Assembly: GCA_963750995.1 (NCBI GenBank)
Contig: CAVVST010000005.1
Location: forward strand, 1,240,001-1,304,000
DNA: 64,000 bases
DNA from: CAVVST01 sp963750995
GTDB taxonomy: Bacteria; Acidobacteriota; Vicinamibacteria; Vicinamibacterales; UBA2999
Direction of reading: 5' to 3'
A program made the position numbers and the translations under genes. Positions 48,892-57,162 of this stretch are shown here, one piece after another. Numbering within the stretch: position 1 is the first letter of the stretch; the number at the start of each line of letters is the position of its first letter. Below the pieces are notes generated by a model, which had not been told where the DNA came from, searched no databases, and worked only from the letters and a program-made list of their open reading frames with translations.

Positions 48892-50469
48892 TTACCAATC
48901 AGTCGATTTGTAATCCTTCAGAAACTGCCCCCAGACGTGGGTGCCCGTGTTGAACCCGTCGATGATCGGGTCAACGATTCGGGCGGCGCCATCGACGATG
49001 TCGAGCGGCGGATGAAAACGCTGTTCCACCGTCTTGCGCGCGGCGATCTCCACCGGATCTTCGTCCGTCACCCATCCGGTATCGACGCTGTTCATGTGAA
49101 TGCCGCCGCCGTGATAGTCGGTGGCGGCGGTGCGCGTCATCATGTTCAACGCCGCTTTCGCCATGTTGGTATGGGGGTGGCGGGTCGTCTTGAACTTTCG
49201 ATAGAACTGCCCTTCCACCGCCGACACGTTGACGATGTGCTTGTCGCGTTCGGACGTACGCAACATGAGCGGCTTGAGGCGCGCGTTGAGAACGAAGGGC
49301 GCGATGGCGTTGACGAGGTGCACTTCCAGCAGTTCCACTGACGGCACGTCTGCGAGCAGGAGGCGCCATGAATTCCGATCGCGCAGGTCGATCTGCTGGA
49401 GATCCTGATCGAGCCGTCCGTCCGGAAACAGGTCCTGCTGCGCGGCGACCTCGTCGGGCAGCAGCCGCACCTGCGAGAGTTCCGCCGACCGCGTCAGCCC
49501 GGGGACGTGCGCGGCGCGGGCCTCGATTTCCGCTCGCCGCGGCGGCCCTCCAGGCCGGCCGTCGGCGTGCGCGCCTTCCGGCAGGAGATGGTAGCCGCGC
49601 AGCCCGTCGTAGGCGCCGAGGAGACGGCGGACATGCGGCGGCATCCCGTCGAGCGCCGAGGTTTCCCCTTCCATCATGTGTGCATAGAAATCGGGCGGCC
49701 GCCGCACCGTCTGGCAGGCGTTGTTGACGATGAAGTCGAGCCGGGTGCGCGTGGACAATAAATGCCGGCAGAACGCCTCGACGCTGGGCGTGTGGCGAAG
49801 GTCGAGACCGAAGATCTCGAGCCGATCGGCCCACTCGCCGAAGTCCGGCTCCCGCGCGTAGCGAGCCGCTGAGTCGCGCGGGAAGCGGGTCGTGACAATC
49901 AACTGCGCGCCGCAGCGCAGCAGCTTCAGTCCAGCCTGGTAGCCAATCTTCACGCGGCCACCGGTCAGCACGGCCACCCGCCCGCGCAGGTCGGCAAGCT
50001 CCGTGCGTTTCCGGAAGTTGAAGGCCGCGCACCCGGGACAGAGCTGGTCGTAAAAGTGATGGATCTCGGTGTACTTCTGCTTGCAGATATAGCAATGCTG
50101 CAGCTCGACAGTGCGGGCATGCGGAGGTGCGGAGTGCGGAGGTGCGAGGTGCGAAGGTGCGGTTCTGAGTTCGACGTTCTCGGGTGGAAACACGTTCGGC
50201 GTGTGGAACACCGGTTTCCGCCTCAGCGTCTGAATCCCGGTCCCGGCGCGCGCGGCCTGGTCCCGTTTCACGCGGGCGGCTTTACGTTCGCGCGCGGAGA
50301 TCTTCGACATGCGCCGGCGCTCGACACGGTCGGGGTGATACACCGACGCCACCGCCTGCAGCAGCCGCTTGCGCTCCTCGTCGGGGACACCCTCGAGTAC
50401 CGTGCGGTCGGCGGCGATCGATTCGAGCAGCTCAACGGCGTCGCGCAGCCGTTCCACGAGCGGGGCCAT
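48892..50469 (-). CDS. SDR-fold protein with N-terminal zinc-ribbon-like region and altered active site
   Basis: 525 residues. Residues 1-110 are basic and helical, with short repeats APPHSAPPHA. A four-cysteine module follows (CYICKQKYTEIHHFYDQLCPGC). The Rossmann fold begins GRVAVLTGGRVKIGYQAGLKLLRCGAQLIVTTR, then LDLRHTPSVEAF and FIVNNACQT. The usual YxxxK helix reads HTNMAKAALNMMTR, so the catalytic Tyr is replaced (Thr at that position) while Lys is kept. A YxxxK (YRKFK) occurs earlier in NVSAVEGQFYRKFK. NAD(P) binding is likely; classical reductase chemistry is doubtful. The stop at 48892 is inside the REP pair region. Confidence 0.83.
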   Translation of the reverse strand: MAPLVERLRDAVELLESIAADRTVLEGVPDEERKRLLQAVASVYHPDRVERRRMSKISARERKAARVKRDQAARAGTGIQTLRRKPVFHTPNVFPPENVELRTAPSHLAPPHSAPPHARTVELQHCYICKQKYTEIHHFYDQLCPGCAAFNFRKRTELADLRGRVAVLTGGRVKIGYQAGLKLLRCGAQLIVTTRFPRDSAARYAREPDFGEWADRLEIFGLDLRHTPSVEAFCRHLLSTRTRLDFIVNNACQTVRRPPDFYAHMMEGETSALDGMPPHVRRLLGAYDGLRGYHLLPEGAHADGRPGGPPRRAEIEARAAHVPGLTRSAELSQVRLLPDEVAAQQDLFPDGRLDQDLQQIDLRDRNSWRLLLADVPSVELLEVHLVNAIAPFVLNARLKPLMLRTSERDKHIVNVSAVEGQFYRKFKTTRHPHTNMAKAALNMMTRTAATDYHGGGIHMNSVDTGWVTDEDPVEIAARKTVEQRFHPPLDIVDGAARIVDPIIDGFNTGTHVWGQFLKDYKSTDW

Positions 50470-50490
50470 GCAGCAGCGTACTCCGCCTCG

Positions 50491-50522
50491 AAAAAGAAAA
50501 GGCGGGCCGCGAGGCCCGCCTT
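50491..50522 (-). terminator. Intrinsic terminator for the dienelactone hydrolase gene
   Basis: On the minus strand AAGGCGGGCC (50522-50513) and GGCCCGCCTT (50508-50499) form a 10-bp stem with loop TCGC, followed by TTCTTTTT. It lies 30 bp after the stop at 50553 and just ahead of the SDR start. Confidence 0.88.
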
Positions 50523-50552
50523 CCGTTTATCAGCTACCGGGCGACCAGCTGT

Positions 50553-51455
50553 TTAGCTGGTGGCGCGGACGTACTTGTTGAACCAGGCGATCGTGCTCTT
50601 CCACGCCTGGTCTGCCGCGGCCTTGTTGAACCGTTCGGGCGTAGCGTCGTTGTTGAAGCCGTGCACGGCGCCCGGATAGATGTGACCTTCGTGCACGATG
50701 CCGGCGGCCGTCATCGCCTTGTCGTATTCCGGCCATGCCGCCACCAGGCGTGCATCTTCGCCGCCGTGATGAACGAGGACCGCGGCCTTGATCTTCGGCA
50801 CGTCAGCGGTGGGCGGCGCGCCCCCATAGTACGGCGCAATCGCGGCGATATCCGACCCCATGCGGACAGCCAGCTGATTCGCCACGCCGCCGCCGAAGCA
50901 GAAACCGGTGGCGCCGAGGCGGCCCGTGCTGTCGGGACGGTTCTTCAGCCACACGGCCGCGGCGTACAGGTCCTCCCCCATCTTCATGCGATCGACCTTG
51001 CCGAACAGTTCGCCGCCCTTCACGTCGTCGCCGGGATAACCACCGAGCGACGTGAGGCCGTCCGGCGCGAACGTCATGAAGTTTTCGAGGGCGATCCGAC
51101 GTGCGACGTCTTCGATGTGCGGGTTGAGGCCGCGGTTCTCGTGGACGACGAGGATCGCCGGGAGGCGATTCGTGCCGGCCGCGGTTGGACGCACCAGCAG
51201 CCCCGTGATCTTGCCGTTGCCGTTCGGCGACGGCACGGTGGCGCGCTCGGTCTTGATGCGCGGGTCGGTCGGTGAGACCTGCTGAGCTGCCGCGTAGTTC
51301 GGCATCAGCTGGTCGACGATCGCCGCCGCGGCGGCAGAGGAGACAGCGACCTTCTTCACGCGGTCGAGGAACGCACGGCGGTCGATGTTCCCGTGAATGA
51401 ACAGATTGTACGCGTCAATCGCCTCTCTGGGGATCGGCTGTTTCGTCGGTTCCAT
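50553..51455 (-). CDS. Dienelactone hydrolase family protein, exported
   Basis: 300 residues. The ATG at 51455 has AGGAG seven bases upstream. A Tat-like signal region (NIDRRAFLDRVKKVAVSSAAAAAIVDQLM) begins with an arginine pair. The alpha/beta hydrolase triad is visible: the cysteine nucleophile in GATGFCFGGG, Asp in HGGEDARL and His in PGAVHGFNND, plus the ENRGLNPHIED oxyanion segment. Family members hydrolyse dienelactone and related esters; the actual substrate of exported members is unclear. Followed by an intrinsic terminator (50491-50522). Confidence 0.92.
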   Translation of the reverse strand: MEPTKQPIPREAIDAYNLFIHGNIDRRAFLDRVKKVAVSSAAAAAIVDQLMPNYAAAQQVSPTDPRIKTERATVPSPNGNGKITGLLVRPTAAGTNRLPAILVVHENRGLNPHIEDVARRIALENFMTFAPDGLTSLGGYPGDDVKGGELFGKVDRMKMGEDLYAAAVWLKNRPDSTGRLGATGFCFGGGVANQLAVRMGSDIAAIAPYYGGAPPTADVPKIKAAVLVHHGGEDARLVAAWPEYDKAMTAAGIVHEGHIYPGAVHGFNNDATPERFNKAAADQAWKSTIAWFNKYVRATS

Positions 51456-51532
51456 ACAAGGCTCCTCTTTCAGAATGTCCCGGGGATGAAGACGTGTTCG
51501 CGGAGGATACCACGAGTGTGTGATCGGGGCCG

Positions 51533-52069
51533 TTACACGCCGTAACGATCGCGAAGCACGCCCAGATGGTGTTCGACGTGGCCCAGGATGATGTAGACAA
51601 GGGCCGTCGCAGTGACATTCTTCTCGTTGGCGATGCCCGAGCGCGTCCAGGCGCCAGCCGGTAAACCACGAGCAAGCGCGACCGTAGCGTTCCGCGTCGC
51701 CGTCCACTCGTCGGTCAATGCGGCGAGCGCCCGTTGCTCGAATGCCCCCGCCGGCACGTACGTGTTCTCATCGAAACCCGCAAGCGGCGTCGCGTCGCCC
51801 CGGGCAATCCGCAGCAGGCGATAGGCAAAGATCCGCTCGGCATCACAGAGATGACCGAGCACCTCCCGCACGCTCCACTTGCCGGGCGCGTACCGGTGGG
51901 CAGCGGCAGCCTCGGTTACGGAAAAACGGTTGATGACGACGTCACGCTGCGAGGTGAGCTGGGAGACGACGTCCGTGATCCCGGTCACGAGCGCAACATA
52001 TCGGGCGGCGGCCGGATCGAAATCGCCAGCCTCTGGCGGGGAAAGAGTGATTGGACTGTTGAGGGTCAG
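51533..52069 (-). CDS. DinB-like (DinB_2) four-helix protein
   Basis: About 178 residues. The DinB/YfiT pattern is RYAPGKWSVREVLGHLCDAERIFAYRLLRIARGD, followed by the late histidines in IILGHVEHHLGVLRDRYGV, the three His that bind metal in this fold. Start uncertain: the earliest in-frame ATG (52135) would add an Arg/Cys-rich stretch overlapping the upstream gene. A CTG at 52069 overlaps the upstream stop as CTGA and fits the family N-terminus (LTLNSPITLSPPEAGDFDP). Function unknown; thiol- or stress-linked transferase is the usual guess. Confidence 0.82.
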   Translation of the reverse strand: MTLNSPITLSPPEAGDFDPAAARYVALVTGITDVVSQLTSQRDVVINRFSVTEAAAAHRYAPGKWSVREVLGHLCDAERIFAYRLLRIARGDATPLAGFDENTYVPAGAFEQRALAALTDEWTATRNATVALARGLPAGAWTRSGIANEKNVTATALVYIILGHVEHHLGVLRDRYGV

Positions 52070-52758
52070 ATGGACGGGCCGCCGGGCACGCAGGCGGCGG
52101 CGTCGGCCTCGAGGGCATCGACAAAGGCACGCCACTCCGCAGTGTTCATCTCGGCGTCAGAGACCAGTGCCCCGCACCAGCGGGCCGGGCCGGGAAGGGC
52201 TTTGACCCACACACACGTCGCGGTGGCGCGTACGCCGAATTCCGCGATTCGCAGGTTGAACGTAGTGTTGAGTTCCGGGGCGCCTTCCGCCATCTGGATG
52301 CGGCAGCCGCCGTGGCCGATGTCGAGAATCGCCGCCGGTGAGCCCTCGATTTCTGCCGACAACGGCAACGACAGTCGCTTGCGCGGCCAGCGACGCTGCG
52401 GCAGTTCGGTATCAAGCGCCCGCAGGGTGTGATCGACAATCGCCTCGGCCCTTTCCTCCTGGACGTAATCAAAGCCAAATGCCCGCGCGTCGGCGGCAAG
52501 GCTCGGATCCGTCTGTCCGATGATGACGCTGCGCAGATGCGGCAGCCGTACTCGGCTCCAGAGCGCCAGATGAATGCCGTTGAATTCGTGGAGGCGCAGA
52601 TCGGTGACGAGGACGTCTGGTTTCGCCTCAATCAGGATGCTCTTGGCCTCAGGAAAGGTCGAAGCGACATAGACCTTGTCCGCGATCAGCTCCACGGCCC
52701 TCTCCCGGGCTGTCAATTGCTCCCTGTCGGCACACACCAACAGGACGGTTCTGGCCAT
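52066..52758 (-). CDS. Receiver-PilZ protein (possible c-di-GMP effector)
   Basis: 230 residues. GGAGA precedes the ATG at 52758 by seven bases. Residues 1-120 are a response-regulator receiver: RTVLLVCADREQL, phospho-acceptor Asp in PDVLVTDLRLHEF, and GFDYVQEER where the usual conserved Lys is missing. Residues 125-230 match PilZ: RRWPRKRLSLPLSAEIEG (RxxxR-like) and ILDIGHGGCRI. The D/NxSxxG motif is altered to DIGHGG, so c-di-GMP binding is uncertain. It lies just upstream of the exopolysaccharide region but faces the other way. Confidence 0.82.
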   Translation of the reverse strand: MARTVLLVCADREQLTARERAVELIADKVYVASTFPEAKSILIEAKPDVLVTDLRLHEFNGIHLALWSRVRLPHLRSVIIGQTDPSLAADARAFGFDYVQEERAEAIVDHTLRALDTELPQRRWPRKRLSLPLSAEIEGSPAAILDIGHGGCRIQMAEGAPELNTTFNLRIAEFGVRATATCVWVKALPGPARWCGALVSDAEMNTAEWRAFVDALEADAAACVPGGPSI

Positions 52759-53241
52759 ATTCGAGTCTCCGGTCAGCGTATGAGCAAATGGGGAGGGCAG
52801 CAAGTGCGTCGTTCTTCGGTGTAACAAATATGCAAGTTTGCTGCTGAGCGCAATGCTCATGAAACTCTAGCAAATTGGCTGCACTTTCAGCTTAGGCACC
52901 GAACGGGGTGTTCTATTTTGTATGGAAGTCTTACAAATATAGCCTCGCTGGCCGTAAGAGTTCTCCGCGATGCCGCCTTTCCGGGGTCGGGGACGCAGTC
53001 CGCAAAGTGAAGGTGTGCGACGTGAGACAGAACCGCACGGCGCAGATTTTTTTCAACGTTTTCTTCCCCTAACGCAACTGACAGAGCAGCAAGGGCATAG
53101 GGTCGCCGGACCCGTCGTTTGATGTCGTGTGCACACTGTTTTTGTCGCGTTTTGGCGGTTGACTTTAAGCTCCGCTGAGATGAAGATCCCCTAGCTCGTT
53201 CTTGGTCCCTCAAGCATGGTTTTGGAGAGCGGAAATACGGT
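52759..53241. promoter_or_regulatory. 483-bp divergent control region of the sigma-54 activator and the receiver-PilZ gene
   Basis: More AT-rich than its surroundings, no gene on either strand. It holds the palindrome GTGTGCACAC (53127-53136) and T-rich blocks near 53048-53075. GGAGAGCGG precedes the ATG at 53242. A TTGGC/GC pair near 52875 has the wrong spacing for sigma-54. Confidence 0.5.
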
Positions 53242-54378
53242 ATGGCTCCATCAGTGATGATTGGCGCGAGCAGCGCCACGCGTAACGTTCTGGACGAGGC
53301 TGACTGCGCCGCGCGCTGCGACGCCAAGGTGTTGATCACCGGCGAAAGCGGCGTGGGCAAGGAGATCGTTGCCCGCATCATTCACCAGCGCAGCGCCCGA
53401 GCGCATGCGCAGCTGGTGAGCATCAACTGCGCCGGCGTGCCCGATTCCCTGCTCGAGTCGGAATTGTTCGGACACGTACGCGGCAGCTTTACCGGTGCCT
53501 ACCGCGACAAGCGCGGCTGGCTGGAAACCGCCAACGGCGGCACGATTTTCATGGACGAAGTCGGCGAAATGAGCCTGCGCATGCAGGCGATGCTGCTTCG
53601 CTTCCTGGAGACCGGCGAAATTCAGCGCGTGGGTTCGGATGCGCGCATGGCGCCGCTCAACGTGCGTGTCATCACGGCAACGCACCGGCGACTGCTCGAC
53701 GCCATCACCGCCAAGGATTTCCGGGAAGACCTCTACTACCGGCTGAACGTCGTGCACATTGAAGTGCCGCCGCTCCGGGATCGTCGCGAAGATATCCCGT
53801 TGCTCATCGGCCACTTTCTCCGGACGTTTTCCGACGCGCACCGCCGTCCGCTCGCCGAGATCGACCCTGACGCGATGTCGTTCCTGACGGAATACAACTG
53901 GCCGGGCAACGTCCGTGAGCTCAAGAACATCACCGAGCGGCTCGTGTTAAAGGGCAGCCGGACCGGCCGCGTTGACGTGGACATGCTTCCAGTCGAAGTC
54001 ACGTGCGCGCGGAAGCGGGTCGAAGCGATCAAGCCAACAGGAGTCGCCGAGCCCGCGTTGCACGAAGAACTGTTTGCGCGCCTGCTCCAAGGCACGGAGA
54101 CGTTCTGGTCGGGCGTGTACGAACCGTTCATGACGCGCGACCTTACGCGCCGCACGGTACGCGAGCTCGTGCGCCTCGGCCTCGAGCACACGCGTGGCAA
54201 CTACAAGCTGCTCGTGACCACCTTCAACATGCCGCCGGACGACTACAAGAAGTTCCTCAACTTCCTGCAGAAGTACCAGTGCCACGTCCCGTTCCAGGGT
54301 TTCCGGATGATGCGCGCCGGGCGTCCGCCTGCCGCGAGCGAACCGAAGGAAGCCGAGAAGGAATCCGCGACGGCCTGA
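53242..54378 (+). CDS. Orphan sigma-54-dependent transcriptional activator (AAA+)
   Basis: 378 residues beginning directly with the AAA+ domain, with no receiver, PAS or GAF domain. Walker A GESGVGKE, then FGHVRGSFTGAYRDKRGWLETANGGTIFMDEVGEM, where the sigma-54 contact loop is GSFTGA instead of GAFTGA. Sensor and arginine-finger text FREDLYYRLNVVHIEVPPLRDRREDIPLL and YNWPGNVRELKN are normal. After residue 245 comes a non-standard C-terminus with LVRLGLEHTRGNYKLLVTTFNMPPDDYKKFLNFLQKY, a divergent Fis-like helix-turn-helix. It sits upstream of an exopolysaccharide operon with a sigma-54 promoter and is its probable activator. Confidence 0.93.
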   Translation: MAPSVMIGASSATRNVLDEADCAARCDAKVLITGESGVGKEIVARIIHQRSARAHAQLVSINCAGVPDSLLESELFGHVRGSFTGAYRDKRGWLETANGGTIFMDEVGEMSLRMQAMLLRFLETGEIQRVGSDARMAPLNVRVITATHRRLLDAITAKDFREDLYYRLNVVHIEVPPLRDRREDIPLLIGHFLRTFSDAHRRPLAEIDPDAMSFLTEYNWPGNVRELKNITERLVLKGSRTGRVDVDMLPVEVTCARKRVEAIKPTGVAEPALHEELFARLLQGTETFWSGVYEPFMTRDLTRRTVRELVRLGLEHTRGNYKLLVTTFNMPPDDYKKFLNFLQKYQCHVPFQGFRMMRAGRPPAASEPKEAEKESATA

Positions 54379-54399
54379 GCCGAGCCAACCCGCTACGCG

Positions 54400-54633
54400 G
54401 CCGCGGGCGCCACCATTCATCGACTCGACGAGCGTCTTGACGCAGCCTTCGCTTTCCGCCAGGGCGAGCAAATGGTCCGAGGACGGCGTGTCCGCGGAAC
54501 AGCAGGCCCCCGGTTGATGAATAAGGCGAGCGACCAGACTCTTGCCGACACCATGCTCCCTTGTAAGAATCACGCTGGAGGCCGCATGCGCGGGGTGGGC
54601 GATTTTCATCCTGCACGCCGCGACTGCCGCCAC
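54400..54633 (-). pseudogene. Possible fragment of a second sigma-54 activator (P-loop segment)
   Basis: The minus strand reads ASSVILTREHGVGKSLVARLIHQPG, close to the neighbour's VLITGESGVGKEIVARIIHQR. The following text no longer resembles an AAA+ domain, and the upstream part does not continue. Probably a decayed duplicate facing the other way. Confidence 0.4.
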
Positions 54634-55134
54634 TGATGCCTACGATCACGGGAGATTTCTCCAACGAGGTATCAACGATGCTGCGGTGACAATGCACAGG
54701 TTTTGCACAGGATCTCCGCAGGGTTTTCCACACTCGATCCGCGTGCAAAATCTCAAGGACAAAAGATTCCGGTCCGGGATCGACCCGAGGTTGGTGGTCT
54801 AGGTCGGCTGCGTTGTCGGCGATGTAATCGCCACCGTCGGTGGCGCCTTCGTCTGCCGGGACGCGCAAGCATAGGCGCGGGCGGCCCGCGCCTCGGCAAC
54901 GCAAAGAGACAGCCCCCCGCAGCACGAAAGTATCCAACCGGCAGACTTTTATCGCCGACAACAGGGACCTTCCGCTTGTCAGCGGCGCGTCATCTTCCGC
55001 CCGGCAGCGCGCCCGCCGGCGCGAGATCATCTGCAAGGCACTTCACGGGAAGTATTTAATTCGCACCCGCGCCGCGGATTCGTCGCTGGCGATTTCCTTG
55101 CACTGATGCCGTCTGTTTGAAGGACCAAGAACCC
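54634..55134 (+). promoter_or_regulatory. Upstream control region of the exopolysaccharide operon
   Basis: No gene seen. It contains the direct pair TGCACAGG at 54693 and 54705, and an 8-bp inverted pair TTTTGCAC (54701-54708) and GTGCAAAA (54743-54750). These sit about 340-390 bp ahead of the sigma-54 promoter at 55086, a distance at which an enhancer-binding activator could work by looping. Confidence 0.4.
55086..55102 (+). promoter_or_regulatory. Sigma-54 (-24/-12) promoter of the exopolysaccharide operon
   Basis: CTGGCGATTTCCTTGCA matches the consensus CTGGCACGNNNNTTGCW, with GG (55088-55089) and GC (55100-55101) twelve apart. Predicted transcription start near 55113, 22 bp before the ATG at 55135. 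The upstream sigma-54 activator gene supports it. Confidence 0.8.
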
Positions 55135-55752
55135 ATGAAACTTTTCCTAACCCGCAGGGTGCATGCCGTTGCACTGTGCGCGGCCTTGAGCGCTGCCGGG
55201 TGCGGCTCGAAGACTGCCAACATCGTGGTCCGCCCTGAGGCGCCCGCGTACGTAATAGCCGTTGACGACGTGCTGACGGTCGCGTTCTGGCAGGAACAGC
55301 TCGCTGCGTCGGACGTGGTTGTCCGTCCCGATGGGAAAATCTCGTTGCCCCTGCTGAACGACGTCCAGGCGGCCGGGTACACCCCCCAGCAGTTGGCGGC
55401 CACGCTGGAGCAAGCGGCGTCAAAATACATCACCGAACCTGACGCCACGGTCATCGTCAAGGAGATTCGCAGCCGCAAAGTTTTCGTCCTCGGCGAAGTC
55501 GGCAGCCCCGGCATGGTTCCCTTGAGCGGAGACATGACCGTCCTGCAACTGATTGCGATGAGTGGCGGGCTCCTCGAGTACACCGACAAGAAGAACATCG
55601 TCATCATTCGTACCGAGAACGGAGAAGAACACCGCCTGAAGTTCAACTACAACGATGTCGTGGGGGGGAAGAACGTACAGCAGAATGTTTTCCTGCAGCC
55701 GGGCGACACCGTGGTGGTGAGCGAAGCTGGCGTGGGGATACCCCTCTTCTAA
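55135..55752 (+). CDS. Polysaccharide export lipoprotein (Wza/Poly_export-SLBB)
   Basis: 205 residues. The start at 55135 is favoured over 55117 because it leaves room after the sigma-54 promoter and begins the lipoprotein signal (RRVHAVALCAALSAAGCGS, lipobox SAAGC). The Poly_export domain: YVIAVDDVLTVAFWQEQ, VVVRPDGKISLPLLNDVQAAGYTPQQL. The SLBB part: KVFVLGEVGSPGMVPLSGDMTVLQLIAMSGGLLEY. It forms the outer-membrane/periplasmic export channel for polysaccharide. First gene of the operon with the barrel, Wzz-like, ExeA-like and CpsD-like genes. Confidence 0.93.
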   Translation: MKLFLTRRVHAVALCAALSAAGCGSKTANIVVRPEAPAYVIAVDDVLTVAFWQEQLAASDVVVRPDGKISLPLLNDVQAAGYTPQQLAATLEQAASKYITEPDATVIVKEIRSRKVFVLGEVGSPGMVPLSGDMTVLQLIAMSGGLLEYTDKKNIVIIRTENGEEHRLKFNYNDVVGGKNVQQNVFLQPGDTVVVSEAGVGIPLF

Positions 55753-55761
55753 GTTGTTGAT

Positions 55762-57157
55762 TTGCCACGCGTCGATCTCTCTTTACTCGTGAGAACAAAT
55801 CTCAACGTGCCACTGGTGATCGCGTTCGCGATGCTCGTCATCGCCGGGGCCGATCCCTGCTTTGCGCAAGCCCCTGCCGTCCCGCAGGGACCGGCGAACC
55901 AGCAGGCAAACCCGAAAGGGCGTCAGACCCTCGACGGGTCGGTGTCGTTGTCGGCGGCGTATGACAGCGACGTGTCTGGAGGAGCGCCAGTCGGGGCAAC
56001 TCAGCTCTTTGGCCCGGAGGTGATCGCGCATTCCAACCAGCTTTTTGCGGGTGCGGAGTACCGATGGGCGGCGCGGGACGTCCAGATTCGAGCCAACGGC
56101 ACGTCGGCCTGGCTTCACGACCGACAGAGTGGGATGGTCACCGGCCTGAGCCGCTCCGCGGCCGCCGGCCTCACTGCCCGCTTGCCGGGGCGAACGACGC
56201 TGACCTTGAACCAGACGGCGCTTTCGTCGCGCTCGAATCTGTACAACTTGTTCCCGCGTGCCGCTGTCTCCGGTCCTGGCACGGCGCCGCCCGCGGCAAA
56301 CGACTACGGAGCGAGCGACTTCGACTGGTTTTCCTACAGCACGCAGGCGACGCTGACGCACGACGCTACGCGGCGTCTGAGCCTCAGCGTCACGGCGACT
56401 GGCGAACTCGCAGAGAGGGTCCGCCAGAGCGGGGCGGAAGGTACGTCGGAGCTGGGTTCCTATGGGATGACCGGCCGGTTCGCACGTGCGCTGACCCGCG
56501 ATACCCGGGCCACGGGCCAGTATTCCTACCGTGCCGGCACCTTCGCGGGCACCAATCCGACGGTCACCGCGTTGACGATCGACCAGGGCGTAAGAAGCAC
56601 AGAACACACGGTGGAGATCGGCATCAGCCACGGCCGGACGCTATCCGCGAGTCGCCGGACGGTGTTCAATGTCGCCCTCGGAGGCATGGTGCTCACGCCT
56701 CAGGAACAGCCCCTTGCGGGGCCAATCCGGCTCACGACCTCGTATCGCCTGGTCGGACAAGCCGGCGCCGACTATCAGTTCCGGAGGACATGGCAACTCG
56801 GTGCGATGTACCGCCGCGGAGTCGACTACGTGCCGGGGCTCACTGAGCCGGTGTTTACGGAGGGATTGACGGGGCAGATCGGAGGATCGTTCACACAGCG
56901 GCTCGAGGTGCGTGCTGGTGCCGGCTACGCCAGTGGTACCTCCGCGTTCAACCTCGGTGGGCCGACCTTCGATACGTATACGAGCAATGTGAGACTCGGC
57001 TTCGCGCTGAGTCGAGCGGTATCGCTCTATGGCGAGTACCTGTTCTACCTGCTACGATTTCCGCCGATACACGCCCGTACCCGGCATGGCGCCGGCACTC
57101 GAGCGAAACGGCGTCCGTATCGGTCTCACACTCTTTGTGCCCACGGTGGACTGGTAA
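55762..57157 (+). CDS. Outer-membrane beta-barrel protein of the exopolysaccharide locus (frame break)
   Basis: About 465 residues. A TTG start at 55762 (GTG at 55789 possible) gives a signal peptide (VPLVIAFAMLVIAGADPCFA). The rest is made of alternating aromatic/hydrophobic strands typical of outer-membrane barrels of the locus (repeats such as FNVALGGMVLTP, YRLVGQAGADYQF, YGEYLFYL). An extra base near 57050 breaks the frame; closing it gives YDFRRYTPVPGMAPALERNGVRIGLTLFVPTVDW and a stop at 57157. Proteins of this type, next to Wza and Wzz, probably help export or anchor the polymer. The exact role is unknown. Confidence 0.8.
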
Positions 57158-57162
57158 ACGTC

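Noticed and set aside
52875..52892. Sigma-54 promoter TTGGC...GC upstream of the activator
   Set aside because: GG and GC are 13 bases apart, one too many.
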